Source: an uncultured Synechococcus sp. (GTDB lineage Bacteria > Cyanobacteriota > Cyanobacteriia > Phormidesmidales > Phormidesmidaceae). From it: 64,000 nucleotides of DNA. The first letter of the stretch is position 1. Every line of letters begins with the position of its first letter. Under the pieces are notes generated by a model. That model made no database searches and had not been told where the DNA came from. It saw only the letters and a list, made by a program, of their open reading frames with translations. Location of the stretch: assembly GCA_937911865.1 (NCBI GenBank), contig CALDSK010000307.1, positions 1-64,000 of the forward strand. The letters are read 5' to 3'. Positions 35,768-45,651 of the stretch are shown here, in pieces. A program made the translations under genes and the position numbers.

Positions 35768-36607
35768 CTAATACTCACCAGACTCCTTAATTCGCCGTAC
35801 CAAATACTCTCTCATTTCAATAAAGTCTCTCGAAACTCGCAGATCAGACGGCGCGGTATCAGACAACATCGCAGAAAAGGGATTTGCAATATCTTCTACA
35901 ATTCTGCCTGGATTGGGATACATCAGAATAATTCGATTAGAGAGCAGCAATGCTTCTTCTACATCGTGCGTAATAAAAAAGATAGTCTTGCCCGTTTTTG
36001 TCCAAATCTCGTGCAAACTCATCTGCATCGACTCTCGGGTAAACGCATCGAGCGCACCAAACGGCTCATCCATCAAAATCACCTTTGGGTCGGCGGCTAA
36101 AGCCCGGGCGATCGCAGCCCTTTGCTTCATACCACCCGACAGCTGATGCGGCAGTTTCTTCGCCGCATCAATCAAAGACACCATCTCCAAAAAATAGCTC
36201 ACCCGCTGCCGCCGCTCATGCGCATCAATCCCCTTCATGCGCGGCCCAAAATTCACATTCTTCTCAATTGTCAGCCACGGAAACAAATTGGGCTGCTGAA
36301 ACACCACGCCCACCTCTGAATCCGGCTTTGTATGCGGCCTTCCATCCACACTCACTACACCATGCGTCGGCCTCTCATACCCTGCTAGCACCCGCAACAA
36401 AGACGTTTTTCCACAGCCAGACGGACCAATTGCACAAATAAAATCGCCCTGATTTAAGTTGAGATCTATCGCCTCTAGCGCAGGAAAAGGCTGCGGGCCG
36501 TCTAAGTCATACACCAAATCGATATCATTTAAGGCGATCAGCGTATCGCCAGCCGAGTCGTCGTAAGGAACAGCAATATCAGTGCGAGCAGAAGAATGAA
36601 CAGTCAT
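35768..36607 (-). CDS. tauB: Taurine/sulfonate-type ABC transporter ATPase
   Basis: 279 residues from ATG at 36607. The open frame extends upstream to 36673, but that part would overlap the 16-bp hairpin at 36634-36668, so the later start is preferred. Walker A is GPSGCGKTSLL, the signature is LSGGMKQRAAIARAL and Walker B is VILMDEPFGALD, with the switch His in FITHDVEEALLLSNR. It belongs to the nitrate/sulfonate/taurine (SsuB/TauB) importer ATPases. The transcribed order is permease, binding protein, ATPase on the minus strand (tauC-tauA-tauB). No dioxygenase (tauD) was seen nearby. Confidence 0.88.
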   Translation of the reverse strand: MTVHSSARTDIAVPYDDSAGDTLIALNDIDLVYDLDGPQPFPALEAIDLNLNQGDFICAIGPSGCGKTSLLRVLAGYERPTHGVVSVDGRPHTKPDSEVGVVFQQPNLFPWLTIEKNVNFGPRMKGIDAHERRQRVSYFLEMVSLIDAAKKLPHQLSGGMKQRAAIARALAADPKVILMDEPFGALDAFTRESMQMSLHEIWTKTGKTIFFITHDVEEALLLSNRIILMYPNPGRIVEDIANPFSAMLSDTAPSDLRVSRDFIEMREYLVRRIKESGEY

Positions 36608-36633
36608 AATCTCTGAAATAACAACAGAAGCAA

Positions 36634-36668
36634 AATCGGCTCTTCTAAATTTTTTAGAAGAGCCGATT
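36634..36668 (-). promoter_or_regulatory. Perfect 16-bp hairpin between tauA and tauB
   Basis: The arms at 36634-36649 and 36653-36668 are exact reverse complements (core TCGGCTCTTCTAAA / TTTAGAAGAGCCGA) with a TTT loop. It starts 10 bp after the tauA stop and ends 26 bp before tauB. A partial terminator or 3' mRNA stabiliser would give more binding protein than ATPase. Confidence 0.7.
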
Positions 36669-36678
36669 AACACAGAAC

Positions 36679-37737
36679 CTATTTAGCGACTGCCTGGTTA
36701 AACAGTGCCTTATTGTAAGCGTCAACCTCTGGGGCGGATTCAATCGCCTCCTGCTTCACCATAAACTCAGCCGAGTCTTTCAACACCTGAGCCATAGCAC
36801 CAGGAGCCTCTGGCGTACCTAGATATTTCTCAGATGCCTGCTCTTCAGCGCTCACCCACACCAGCTCATTCATCACATTCAAACTCTCTTCTGGCGTCAG
36901 GCCAATCTCTTCAGACATCGCCAACGCAGCAGCTTCTGGGTCATTGCGATAGAACTGAACCGCCTCATCCAGCGCTTCCACATAGCCAGCCAAAAAGTCT
37001 GGATAGTTTTGAGCAAACTCTGTGCTCACAATCCCAAGATCGGCGGTGATAATACCCTCTTCAGCCAGTTCCTTGGCGGTAACCAGCACACTACCCCCGT
37101 CTTCTAACATTCTAGAGAGCGTTGGGTGCCATACAAAGCCACCGTCAATATCGCCTCGCTGCCAGGCAGCTAACATATCTTGAGGCTGCATATCCAAAAT
37201 CTGTACATCGTTTGGATCAATGCCCTCATTTTCTAGCGCAGAAAGCAGACTAAAGTGAGTCGTCGAACCAAACGGAACCCCGATCTTCTTATCCACTAGC
37301 TCAGCCATGCTAGTCACGCCAGAATCTGCTGTTACCGCTAGGGCTTCATTATCACCAATCACATCGTGAATGAAATAAACCTGATAGGGCAAGTCTTGCG
37401 CAATACCGGTAGAAACAGGAACAGAGCCTGCTAGACCAACATCAATACCGCCTGAGACCATCGCTGTATTCACATCGCGACCAGAATCAAACGGCAGCCA
37501 CTGAATATCAACATCTGGAAACTTGGCCTCAGCAAAGCCCTGATTTTTGGTTAACAGCTCAGCATTGGGAACAACCTGATAGCCAATTCTAAATTCGCTA
37601 GGCATCCCGCCTTCTGCCGCGCCGCTATCCGCCGCATCGGGGCCGCTACAGGCAGCAATCGTGACAACCAATATCAGGCTGAGCAAACCCAGCAAAAGGT
37701 TGAATTGTTTTGTGAATCTTTTTCTGAACGTGTACAT
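36679..37737 (-). CDS. tauA: Taurine-type periplasmic substrate-binding protein
   Basis: 352 residues. A lipoprotein-type signal peptide is seen (LLSLILVVTIAACSG, Cys at about residue 30), so the mature protein is probably anchored in the membrane. The body has the motifs of TauA: FRIGYQVVPN, DVGLAGSVPVS, GVPFGSTTHFSLLSAL and LAAWQRGDIDGGFVWHP. These match the taurine/aliphatic sulfonate binding family more closely than the nitrate or bicarbonate branches. The actual ligand is inferred; nitrate-like or thiamine-precursor ligands are less likely. The hairpin after the stop could raise its level relative to TauB. Confidence 0.88.
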   Translation of the reverse strand: MYTFRKRFTKQFNLLLGLLSLILVVTIAACSGPDAADSGAAEGGMPSEFRIGYQVVPNAELLTKNQGFAEAKFPDVDIQWLPFDSGRDVNTAMVSGGIDVGLAGSVPVSTGIAQDLPYQVYFIHDVIGDNEALAVTADSGVTSMAELVDKKIGVPFGSTTHFSLLSALENEGIDPNDVQILDMQPQDMLAAWQRGDIDGGFVWHPTLSRMLEDGGSVLVTAKELAEEGIITADLGIVSTEFAQNYPDFLAGYVEALDEAVQFYRNDPEAAALAMSEEIGLTPEESLNVMNELVWVSAEEQASEKYLGTPEAPGAMAQVLKDSAEFMVKQEAIESAPEVDAYNKALFNQAVAK

Positions 37738-37781
37738 ACCCTATCTAGTCACCTTATATTTCACGCGTCTTACGCGTTTGT

Positions 37782-38633
37782 TTATTCTCTACCGACCCAG
37801 GGAAGGTAGTAATTTTGGAGCCAACGCAGCCCCAAGTCTATGGCGATCGCAATCACGCCCATAATCAAAATGCCAACGAAAATAATATCGCTGCGCAAAA
37901 ACTTACTGGCATCAAGCACCATCCAACCAATGCCCGATCTCGCGGCCACCATCTCTGCGGCTACCAGCGTGGTGTACATAAAGCCCAAAGCCGTTCGCAG
38001 CCCGGTAAATAGCTCCGGCAAGCAAGAGGGAAAAACAACTTGCGTAAACACCTGCCACTGAGACGAGCCCAGAGAAAGCGCGGCATTAATGCGATCGCGT
38101 GGCACTCGCCGCACCCCAGCAACCATCGCAATATACAGCGGTGCAAACCCAGCCAAAAACAGCAGCGCCACCTTCGACTCATCGTCAATGCCTAGCCAAA
38201 TAACAATCAGCGTGTAATAGGCTAGCGGTGGCAGCGGCCGGTAAAACTCAATGAAGGGATCTAAAACAGCCTGAACCGGCTTAAAGTAACCACTTGCCAA
38301 ACCCAGCGGCACAGCCAGACTAAAAGACATCACAAAAGCCAGCAACAGCCGCCGCATACTAGAACCGATATGCGCAATCAGCGACTGCCCCTTATAGCCA
38401 TTCTGCAAAATATTAATAAATGCAGACCAAACGCTCTGAGGCGATGGAAAAAACTGAGGGTCGACCCAACCCAGAGTAGTCACGACAAACCACAAGACTA
38501 TAGCCGCCGCAATCGCAGTAAACGAGAGCACACGTGGAGAAACACCCAAAGACTTCTTCGGTCGAGATGCGCTTTTTTTGGCTCTTTGAACAGAAATCCG
38601 GTCAGTTTCTATCGGGTCTATCTGCACGGGCAT
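37782..38633 (-). CDS. tauC: Taurine/sulfonate-type ABC transporter permease
   Basis: 283 residues with about six transmembrane helices. The coupling-helix EAA loop is visible as LSLGSSQWQVFTQVVFPSCLPELFTGLRTALGFM (key words GSSQWQVF and FPSCLPELFTGLR), typical of BPD_transp_1 permeases in the TauC/SsuC group. A basic N-terminal cytoplasmic tail precedes the first helix. It is first in the tauC-tauA-tauB unit, 44 bp before tauA, and is divergent from thrC. Confidence 0.88.
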   Translation of the reverse strand: MPVQIDPIETDRISVQRAKKSASRPKKSLGVSPRVLSFTAIAAAIVLWFVVTTLGWVDPQFFPSPQSVWSAFINILQNGYKGQSLIAHIGSSMRRLLLAFVMSFSLAVPLGLASGYFKPVQAVLDPFIEFYRPLPPLAYYTLIVIWLGIDDESKVALLFLAGFAPLYIAMVAGVRRVPRDRINAALSLGSSQWQVFTQVVFPSCLPELFTGLRTALGFMYTTLVAAEMVAARSGIGWMVLDASKFLRSDIIFVGILIMGVIAIAIDLGLRWLQNYYLPWVGRE

Positions 38634-39116
38634 ATCGTTATTAAGCTGTCCAATGGAGACATACTACAGGATTATTCGTTTTCCAACTGAAAACATATAT
38701 CTGCAGAGGTAGCTTAAAGAAAAGCAATTGCCATTATCTGAGGCGCTACCAGAAGACGTTACCAGCATTGGCATCAGTCATAAGAACATTTGTAAACATT
38801 CAGGCAAATCCTGAAATAAATCCCAAACCCCACTCCCAAACATTGAGGTCTCTAATCGAGACAACAACTCTGCAATACTACGTAGAATTCTAAATAAGCC
38901 GAAGGCCCATTTCTGTTCATTTCATTACCTTTGCAGATTTGTCATATCAAGTTCAAACCTGCCAACCACAAATCTAGTCACAAATACAGCGACAGCTATC
39001 TGGCATTTGTAATCACAAACGTCACCTTGTGAGGCCATCCCTTCCTTACCCCCCTTGCGTTCGTCCGGCAGCTCAGAAGATAATATCAACGTATTAGTTA
39101 CTCCTGGACCTCCCTA
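38634..39116. promoter_or_regulatory. 483-bp divergent region between tauC and thrC
   Basis: No gene seen. It must hold promoters in both directions. For thrC, TTGCGT at 39055-39060 and GATAAT at 39079-39084 (18-bp gap) form a plausible sigma-70 promoter with a short leader. An 8-bp inverted repeat AGATTTGT/ACAAATCT lies at 38935-38942 and 38968-38975. No NtcA-type GTA-N8-TAC site was found by eye. Confidence 0.45.
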
Positions 39117-40472
<1,356 letters not shown>

Positions 40473-40475
<3 letters not shown>

Positions 40476-40510
40476 AAAAAACAAAATGAGCTAGAAAAAA
40501 CAAAACGAGT
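40473..40510 (+). repeat. 19-bp tandem repeat starting at the thrC stop codon
   Basis: TAGAAAAAACAAAATGAGC (40473) and TAGAAAAAACAAAACGAGT (40492) are adjacent, with a partial third TAGAAA at 40511. The first TAG is the thrC stop. Confidence 0.9.
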
Positions 40511-40674
40511 TAGAAAGCTAATGTCGATAGCACTGCGGCGCGTGACGGTTAAGACAAAGCTGAGCGCGATGGTTTCGAACGACTACACGTTTTCCAACGA
40601 GATTATGTTCGCCCCTGTCTTCTATCCGGCCCCGCAGGCAGTACTGTATCAGAGACATTGATAACTATAGCTAT

Positions 40675-41079
40675 ATGTACCTCATCGTTGTAGGCGCTGA
40701 AGCAGAAGGTCGCCGCCTAATCGAGATGGCTGTGAACAGCAGCCACGAAGTGACCCTGATTGAGGCCGACCCGGACAAAGCGCGCCTGGGTTTATAGTAC
40801 CAGAGTATTCGCGTCCTCATCGGGATGATTGCGGACGATAAGATTCTGGACGAAGCGGAAATAAAGAGAGCAGATGCGGTGGTCGCCGCCACTCATGACG
40901 ATGCTCAAAATTTGATGACTATGGTCTTAGCGAAGGAACACAACGTTGACATCCGTATCAGCTTAGTCAATCTCGTGGCGCATAGTGAGCTATTTGAAAA
41001 GCTGGGTGTTCGGGTCGTTAGCGACGCTGCTAGCCTGGTGGCCCGTCAGCTGCTACAACACCTGCCCGAAGTATCCTGA
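40675..41079 (+). pseudogene. Degraded TrkA/KtrA-like (RCK domain) gene with in-frame TAG
   Basis: From ATG at 40675 the frame reads a TrkA-N domain (YLIVVGAEAEGRRLIEMA... then EADPDKARLGL), meets TAG at 40795-40797, and continues in the same frame to the stop at 41077 (RADAVVAATHDDAQNLMTMVLAKEH, LFEKLGVRVVSDAASLVARQL). The dinucleotide motif usually written GxGxxG is GAEAEG, and the expected GD of VLxGDxAD is GM (VLIGMIADD). Three faults together point to decay of a regulatory RCK subunit. It overlaps the TrkH start (TGATG), so the pair was once an operon. A downstream restart at ATG 40825 could give an 84-residue fragment. A single sequencing error would explain the stop but not the other changes. 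Confidence 0.8.
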
Positions 41080-42572
41080 TGCGCATTCGATTTGCCTCCC
41101 TGAGTCGAGACCTGAGCAGGCTGCTCCTGATTCCAACGGCTATGGCCCTGTTCTCGATTCTCGTCTGCCTCATCAGTCGGGAGTGGTTTGAAATAGGGCC
41201 CTTTGTGATTACCTCGCTGTGTACAGGTGCCGTTAGCTGGCTGCTCAGTCGCCTTGGCAGAGATGCTAAAGCAGCCGCATTTTGGGTAACAGTGATCAGC
41301 GTTGCCTTAGGCTGGGGAAGCGTTTGCTGTGCGGGCGCATTACCAGTGTGGCTGACAGCCTTGTTTCTAGGACCCGCAGCAACGCCCACCGTGGCAACTT
41401 TTGCAGATATTCTCAACGCTCTGTTTGAAAGTTTTTCTGGTTTTACCAGTGCTGGCTTAACCATGACGCTCAGGCCGAGCGAGCTACCTGCGTGCTTGCA
41501 ATGGTGGCGCTCTTTTATGCAGTGGGTCGGTGGTGTCGGCATCATCGTGTTGACCGTTGCGCTGATGCAACCTGCACAAGACCAGTACGTTCTCTACCAG
41601 GCTGAGGGGCGTCAGGAGCGTATTCGGCTGACCGTCAGCCGTAGCGTTCGGCGAATTTGGATTATCTACCTGGGCTATACCGGTGCCGGGACCCTCCTAT
41701 TTCGCACAACCGGAATGACATGGTGGGAAGCCTTGAACCATAGTATGTGTGCGATCGCAACTGGTGGCTTTAGCATCACCGACGGCAGTATGGGCGCTTA
41801 CGGCGTGCCAGCCAAGCTTGCCATCATCGCTGTGATGGTCTGTGGCGCGGTTTCTTTTAGCACCCACGATCAGCTACTCGTTAAGCGAAACTTTTTAACC
41901 GTATTAAAAGACCGACAGCACCTTCTTTTGATAGCCTTGCTAATCGTCGGCAGCATCGCTGTCGGCTTGGAGCATTACACAGCGACCGCTCAATTCGCCT
42001 GGATTGATAGTGCTTTTCAATGGGTGTCGGCCCTAAGCACTTGCGGCTTTAGCACACAGTCGCTTCAGTTTTTGAGTAGCACTAACAAACTATTGCTGAG
42101 TATGGCGATGGTCATTGGGGGAGCAGCGGGGTCTACCGTGGGTGGTCTCAAGGTCTCACGGGTGCTGGCACTAATCGAAGCAGTGGTTTGGCGATTTCGT
42201 AGAACTGGGCTATCGCCTCGTCAAATTGTGTTGCGCCGAATTGATGGTCAACCGCTCACGCCAGAACAGGCGAGCCGACAGATAGAAGATGCGAGCGCTC
42301 TAGCGCTACTTTGGCTGATTGCAGTGGTTATCGGGACTTTGCTACTACTGCGGCTGGTGCCATCTGAATACACACTGAGCGACGTCATTTTTGAGGTCAC
42401 CTCTGCCTTAGGCGCGGCTGGATTATCCGTAGGCATTACAGGTCCAGCCCTGTCCTGGCTAGGCAAAAGCCTGCTTATCTTCATGATGTGGATGGGCCGC
42501 TTAGAGATTGTTCCTGTCTTGATGCTCTTAAGTTTGCCTTTGAGCTGGTTCTACAATCTCCCGCGTCGCTAG
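41079..42572 (+). CDS. TrkH/KtrB-type potassium transporter subunit
   Basis: 497 residues with about ten to twelve hydrophobic segments. The four pore-loop motifs can be picked out: ESFSGFTSAGLTM (first), CAIATGGFSITDGSMG (second), ALSTCGFSTQSL (third) and ALGAAGLSVGIT (fourth), with the family phrase MQWVGGVGIIVLTVAL after the first. TrkH/KtrB proteins admit K+ (with Na+ or H+) under control of an RCK subunit; the adjacent RCK gene is decayed, so control may rest with another subunit. Start ATG at 41079 overlaps the pseudogene stop. Confidence 0.92.
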   Translation: MRIRFASLSRDLSRLLLIPTAMALFSILVCLISREWFEIGPFVITSLCTGAVSWLLSRLGRDAKAAAFWVTVISVALGWGSVCCAGALPVWLTALFLGPAATPTVATFADILNALFESFSGFTSAGLTMTLRPSELPACLQWWRSFMQWVGGVGIIVLTVALMQPAQDQYVLYQAEGRQERIRLTVSRSVRRIWIIYLGYTGAGTLLFRTTGMTWWEALNHSMCAIATGGFSITDGSMGAYGVPAKLAIIAVMVCGAVSFSTHDQLLVKRNFLTVLKDRQHLLLIALLIVGSIAVGLEHYTATAQFAWIDSAFQWVSALSTCGFSTQSLQFLSSTNKLLLSMAMVIGGAAGSTVGGLKVSRVLALIEAVVWRFRRTGLSPRQIVLRRIDGQPLTPEQASRQIEDASALALLWLIAVVIGTLLLLRLVPSEYTLSDVIFEVTSALGAAGLSVGITGPALSWLGKSLLIFMMWMGRLEIVPVLMLLSLPLSWFYNLPRR

Positions 42573-42614
42573 CATAAAGGCTACAAGCCTACATAAGGCT
42601 AACTGCTAGCGACG
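42564..42614. terminator. Inverted repeat between convergent TrkH and DUF421 genes
   Basis: Perfect 11-bp arms CGTCGCTAGCA (42564-42574) and TGCTAGCGACG (42604-42614) enclose 29 nt with a smaller AGGCT-ACA-AGCCT stem. The TrkH stop lies in the left arm. Probably a shared terminator, though no T-run follows. Confidence 0.6.
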
Positions 42615-42629
42615 ACTGACAAAGTACGT

Positions 42630-43199
42630 TTAACTAATGGAAATTCTAACGGTTTGAACCCCTTCTGCAACCGAGATATCAACAACCCGTACAGAAGATG
42701 ACTGTTCAACGCTAATTTCACCATTAGTTTCTAAAATAGCCCTTGCGACATGGCTCAGCTCAGAGCTACCATTTTGGGCTCGTAGTGCCATTTGCAGGTC
42801 TTTTTTCGTTAGATGAGATTTCCGCAGGCCATTATCATTTGTTTGCCCAGCTTGCACAAGAACCTGCGGCTGCCCCTTCACCCATTTTTCTACCCATGGC
42901 AGCCGGAAAGTGAGCATTCCTAGCAACCAGTGTAAGACTACCAGCGTTAAGCTAGCTAACAGAACCGGCAGAAATTTAGACGAATTGCTGATTGCCTGGC
43001 TTAAAGTTGCGCCGAGCATCACGCTCAAGACAATATCAAAGGCAGCATACTTCCCTGCAAAACGGCGATCTCCTACAGTGCGTACCATGAGTAAAGCAAG
43101 CCCATAGACGATAGCGGCTCGTAGACACATTGGCCATATCGCGAGTTGAGTAGACGCTGGTTCTAGTAAAGAGAAAATCCACAAGTATAAGTAGTTCAT
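42630..43199 (-). CDS. DUF421 membrane protein (YetF/YcaP-like)
   Basis: 189 residues from ATG at 43199; a GTG at 43223 is also in frame but lies in a 15-bp repeat. Three N-terminal helices (AAIVYGLALLMVRTVGDRRFAGKYAAFDIVLSVMLGATLSQAI; the R-x-x-G-[DK]-[RK] and FD-x-V-x-x-[VI] words are typical) precede a cytoplasmic part GQPQVLVQAGQ...RKSHLTKKDLQMALRAQ. Family function unknown. The DUF421 assignment is by recognised pattern. Confidence 0.85.
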   Translation of the reverse strand: MNYLYLWIFSLLEPASTQLAIWPMCLRAAIVYGLALLMVRTVGDRRFAGKYAAFDIVLSVMLGATLSQAISNSSKFLPVLLASLTLVVLHWLLGMLTFRLPWVEKWVKGQPQVLVQAGQTNDNGLRKSHLTKKDLQMALRAQNGSSELSHVARAILETNGEISVEQSSSVRVVDISVAEGVQTVRISIS

Positions 43200-43222
43200 T
43201 AGAAAGTGCGAAAGGGCCAACA

Positions 43223-43252
43223 CAGTACCTAAGGTTACAGTACCTAAGGTTA
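43223..43252. repeat. 15-bp tandem duplication at the 5' end of the DUF421 gene
   Basis: CAGTACCTAAGGTTA occurs twice head to tail. Confidence 0.95.
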
Positions 43253-43306
43253 ACGAGCTTTAAGCAGGTCAGATGCTAGCAGTAAAATGGGTGGCAGAAG
43301 AGGCTG

Positions 43307-43342
43307 TCTCACTATTTGTCTCACTGTTTGTCTCACTGTTAC
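43307..43342. repeat. 12-bp tandem triplication
   Basis: TCTCACTATTTG, TCTCACTGTTTG and TCTCACTGTTAC are adjacent. It gives a short open frame (43273-43461) with no other coding support. The rest of the 43253-43685 gap shows nothing recognisable. Confidence 0.9.
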
Positions 43343-43685
43343 TAGCAAAGGTAAGCACTTTGATTCGGGTCAGTGTTCTTTTCTTTCTCTCTAATCTTCG
43401 GCTTTTGGGACAAAGTGTTGCTAGTCAGAAAGTCAGCTTAACAACACTCCAGACATCATGACGAGACAAGGACGCCGTGTTCACAAAGGGTCTGGTAGTT
43501 GCCTGCCAAGCCCTCAACTTTGAAGATTTACAGTCATGTACGCTGCTCCGATCTGTCGCAAGTTTGACACCTCGAAATATAGGATTTGACATCTGAATAT
43601 TTTTTATAAAGGGGTGCATAATTTCAGCAGGCTAAAGGAGAGAGTCTGGTGTAGACCACTATCAAACCCTTAATTAGGAAAGAAA

Positions 43686-43907
43686 ATGATAGAAACAGGG
43701 CAGAAGATGATGGAAGTATGTATTATTGGCTCTGGGTTTAGTGCAATCCCTTTAATTCGTGAGTTAGAGCGTACCGAAACCGAATACAAGATCATTAGCG
43801 AAAAGGGAGATAGCATATGGGACAAACTGGATAAAAGCGAGAATCTGGACTTTAACCTCGTCTCTAGCTATCAGACAAGTTTTTATTCGTTGTATCAGTC
43901 TGATTAA
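43686..43907 (+). pseudogene. N-terminal fragment of an FAD/NAD(P)-binding oxidoreductase
   Basis: 73 residues. VCIIGSGFSAIPLIRELER is a Rossmann dinucleotide-binding start (GSGFSA) and the following KIISEKGDSIWDKLDKSENLDFNL resembles flavin-dependent monooxygenase or lysine N6-hydroxylase-like proteins, which are 350-500 residues long. The frame ends at TAA, and the region after it (to 44030) keeps only short remnants, including a C-terminal-looking piece with E-T-x-P repeats ending TQ-stop near 44022. GGAAAG upstream suggests it may still be translated. Best read as a decayed gene. Confidence 0.6.
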
Positions 43908-44218
43908 AGCTTTGCAGGAACCGCTAGAGCAAGAATTAACCCTACCTTCGCGATTTGGAAACCATCCCAGAGACCGTTCCAGAAACCGTCCTAGAAACCA
44001 AAGAGCTGGTGCTGACTCAGTAATGTACAAGACTCGCCAAGGTGTGATCTAATCAATTCATACAGTGGGTTGGCCTACCGTCTCTGCTGCGCTCGCGCCT
44101 ATATGCACTCTCAAAAACTATTGAGACATATGTAGGTACGAGCGCAGTTCACTGTTTATTATCTTTGCGATTGTTATCTTGGAGACCAGTGTACTTTTCA
44201 AGAGACTTAGATGTTGCT
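43908..44218. other. Gene-remnant region with hairpin element
   Basis: Contains the E-T-x-P coding remnant at about 43955-44023 (12-bp units ACCGTTCCAGAA-like) and the long inverted repeat at 44062-44155. No intact gene. Confidence 0.55.
44062..44155. repeat. Long imperfect inverted repeat
   Basis: CTGCGCTCG (44087) pairs exactly with CGAGCGCAG (44139), with further pairing inward (CCTA/TAGG, CTCAA/TTGAG) to a short loop, and outward ACAGTG (44062) with CACTGT (44150) after an internal loop. It may be a MITE-like element or an RNA stem. Confidence 0.6.
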
Positions 44219-44974
44219 ATGAATGATTCTTTCGTAATAGACCATTCCTTTGAGCATTTAGACGAAATACTCAAGCAGCATAGCATTGAACCTCTATCGC
44301 TAAATCCACACAAAGCTCTATCTACCAGCTTTTCCACCTTAGGAAATACAATCGTTAAAACAATCGACGATCCTTTCTTAATCGATTTATTTAGGGACAC
44401 GTTGGCAAGTATTCTTGAATCTATACTAATGAACTTTCCTAATAATATTTTTTGGGACTTTGATTTCTTTGTTGGGAGTATGCTGAAGCAAACTTTAGCT
44501 GCCGAAAGGTCAGAGTATTTCTTGCAGCTATTTCATGAAAAGATAGAACTGCTGATGGCGCTATTCGGTAATAGATCGAAGATCAATTTTCGCTATCTTC
44601 ACGATTTTATCTATGGCTTTGACTGGGCAAAATGGGTGAAAAAAGAACCCCAAAGTCGCTGCTCAATTGCTCCTTTTGATTTGTTCTTTTTAGATTACCT
44701 GATTGATCGAGGGCATGAGATTTTGCAGCTCATTGATATGCGCGATCGCAAATATCATCAGCTGCATGACGGTTCATATCGTAATCCGTTCTGTTTCTCT
44801 CGTGAGCCAAAAGACGAAATATCTTTATTCATCTGTCTTGCCAGCAGAAATCTTATTCCTGTTACGGTATGGGAGTATGAGGCTTCTCCGATTTGGAATA
44901 AGCCTTTCTACAAAATGCGTGAAACGATATCGGTAGAGCTGTTTCTTACTAAGAAATATGAGAAATACGCTTAA
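44219..44974 (+). CDS. Protein of unknown function
   Basis: 251 residues from ATG at 44219; a TTG at 44165 would add 18 residues lying next to the hairpin element and is less likely. Not recognised. It is rich in Phe, Leu, Asp and Ile with no signal peptide or transmembrane helix: examples of segments are DPFLIDLFRDTLASILESIL, FWDFDFFVGSMLKQTL and DLFFLDYLIDRGHEILQLID. The composition is more AT-rich than its neighbours, which could mark acquisition by transfer. It is downstream of gene remnants and converges on the next gene. Confidence 0.65.
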   Translation: MNDSFVIDHSFEHLDEILKQHSIEPLSLNPHKALSTSFSTLGNTIVKTIDDPFLIDLFRDTLASILESILMNFPNNIFWDFDFFVGSMLKQTLAAERSEYFLQLFHEKIELLMALFGNRSKINFRYLHDFIYGFDWAKWVKKEPQSRCSIAPFDLFFLDYLIDRGHEILQLIDMRDRKYHQLHDGSYRNPFCFSREPKDEISLFICLASRNLIPVTVWEYEASPIWNKPFYKMRETISVELFLTKKYEKYA

Positions 44975-45012
44975 TCAACTTCGATCACACTGACAGAACA
45001 CTCATATAGTCA

Positions 45013-45288
45013 CTAGCTGCCACGACTTAGAACAAAGCTAATCATAAACAGTCCGTAGAATATTAACGCTACCGAAGCCACACTGTTTGCGGCGTGGCGG
45101 CTCTGAGTAAAGATAGCCGTGAGACAAGCTAAGAGCAGCACCAACCACGTAAACGAGTGAAAATAGCGTAGGGAGAAATTTAAAAAGACATTGCCTGTAT
45201 TGGGTTCAGGGTAGACAAAAAAGTAGATGACTGCGATCGCCGTGCAAACAACACTCCAAAACCAAAAAGACAAACCTAAAAACTTCAC
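45013..45288 (-). CDS. Small three-helix membrane protein
   Basis: 91 residues, not recognised. Three hydrophobic segments: FWFWSVVCTAIAVIYFFVY, FHSFTWLVLLLACLTAIFT and VASVALIFYGLFMISFVLS. No catalytic motif. Start ATG at 45288. It converges on the preceding gene with a 38-bp gap. Confidence 0.6.
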   Translation of the reverse strand: MKFLGLSFWFWSVVCTAIAVIYFFVYPEPNTGNVFLNFSLRYFHSFTWLVLLLACLTAIFTQSRHAANSVASVALIFYGLFMISFVLSRGS

Positions 45289-45651
45289 CAGGGTTTCGCC
45301 TCCACAAAATGGTTCAACACCAATTATAGTTTCTGCTACGATTTCACCTTAATAATAAAAGGGGCACTTCCAGTTTTTTTAGCCTGCCTGCTCGAATACT
45401 GCCTGGCCTCCGAGTCTGTGCCAAAGTCAACTAAGTTAGAATTTATAGAGCCCTGTAGCGCATCGTCTCGACTAGGCGCACACCCGCCCGTATAAATTAG
45501 CGTTATGGTCAATCAGGTAACGGTCATTCAACCTGACGTCAACCTGACGTTATGTACACATATACGTATCAAGAGCAATTCTTTGAAAAGCGTTCTGTTT
45601 TTGGTGAACCTTTAACGTATAGCTGTTGATGACTGTTCAACGGCTGTCGGC
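45289..45651. other. 363-bp intergenic region
   Basis: No gene seen. An 11-bp direct repeat TCAACCTGACG occurs twice head to tail at 45528-45549. Promoter of the DUF5671-like/glutaminase pair probably lies here. Confidence 0.6.

Noticed and set aside
36608..36673. Upstream extension of tauB
   Set aside because: It overlaps a perfect 16-bp hairpin and encodes no ABC-family residues.
43273..43461. 62-residue open frame with Ser/Val repeats
   Set aside because: Driven by the 12-bp triplication; no ribosome site or recognisable protein.
45289..45651. tRNA gene
   Set aside because: No cloverleaf or T-psi-C-like pattern could be found in this or other gaps by eye.
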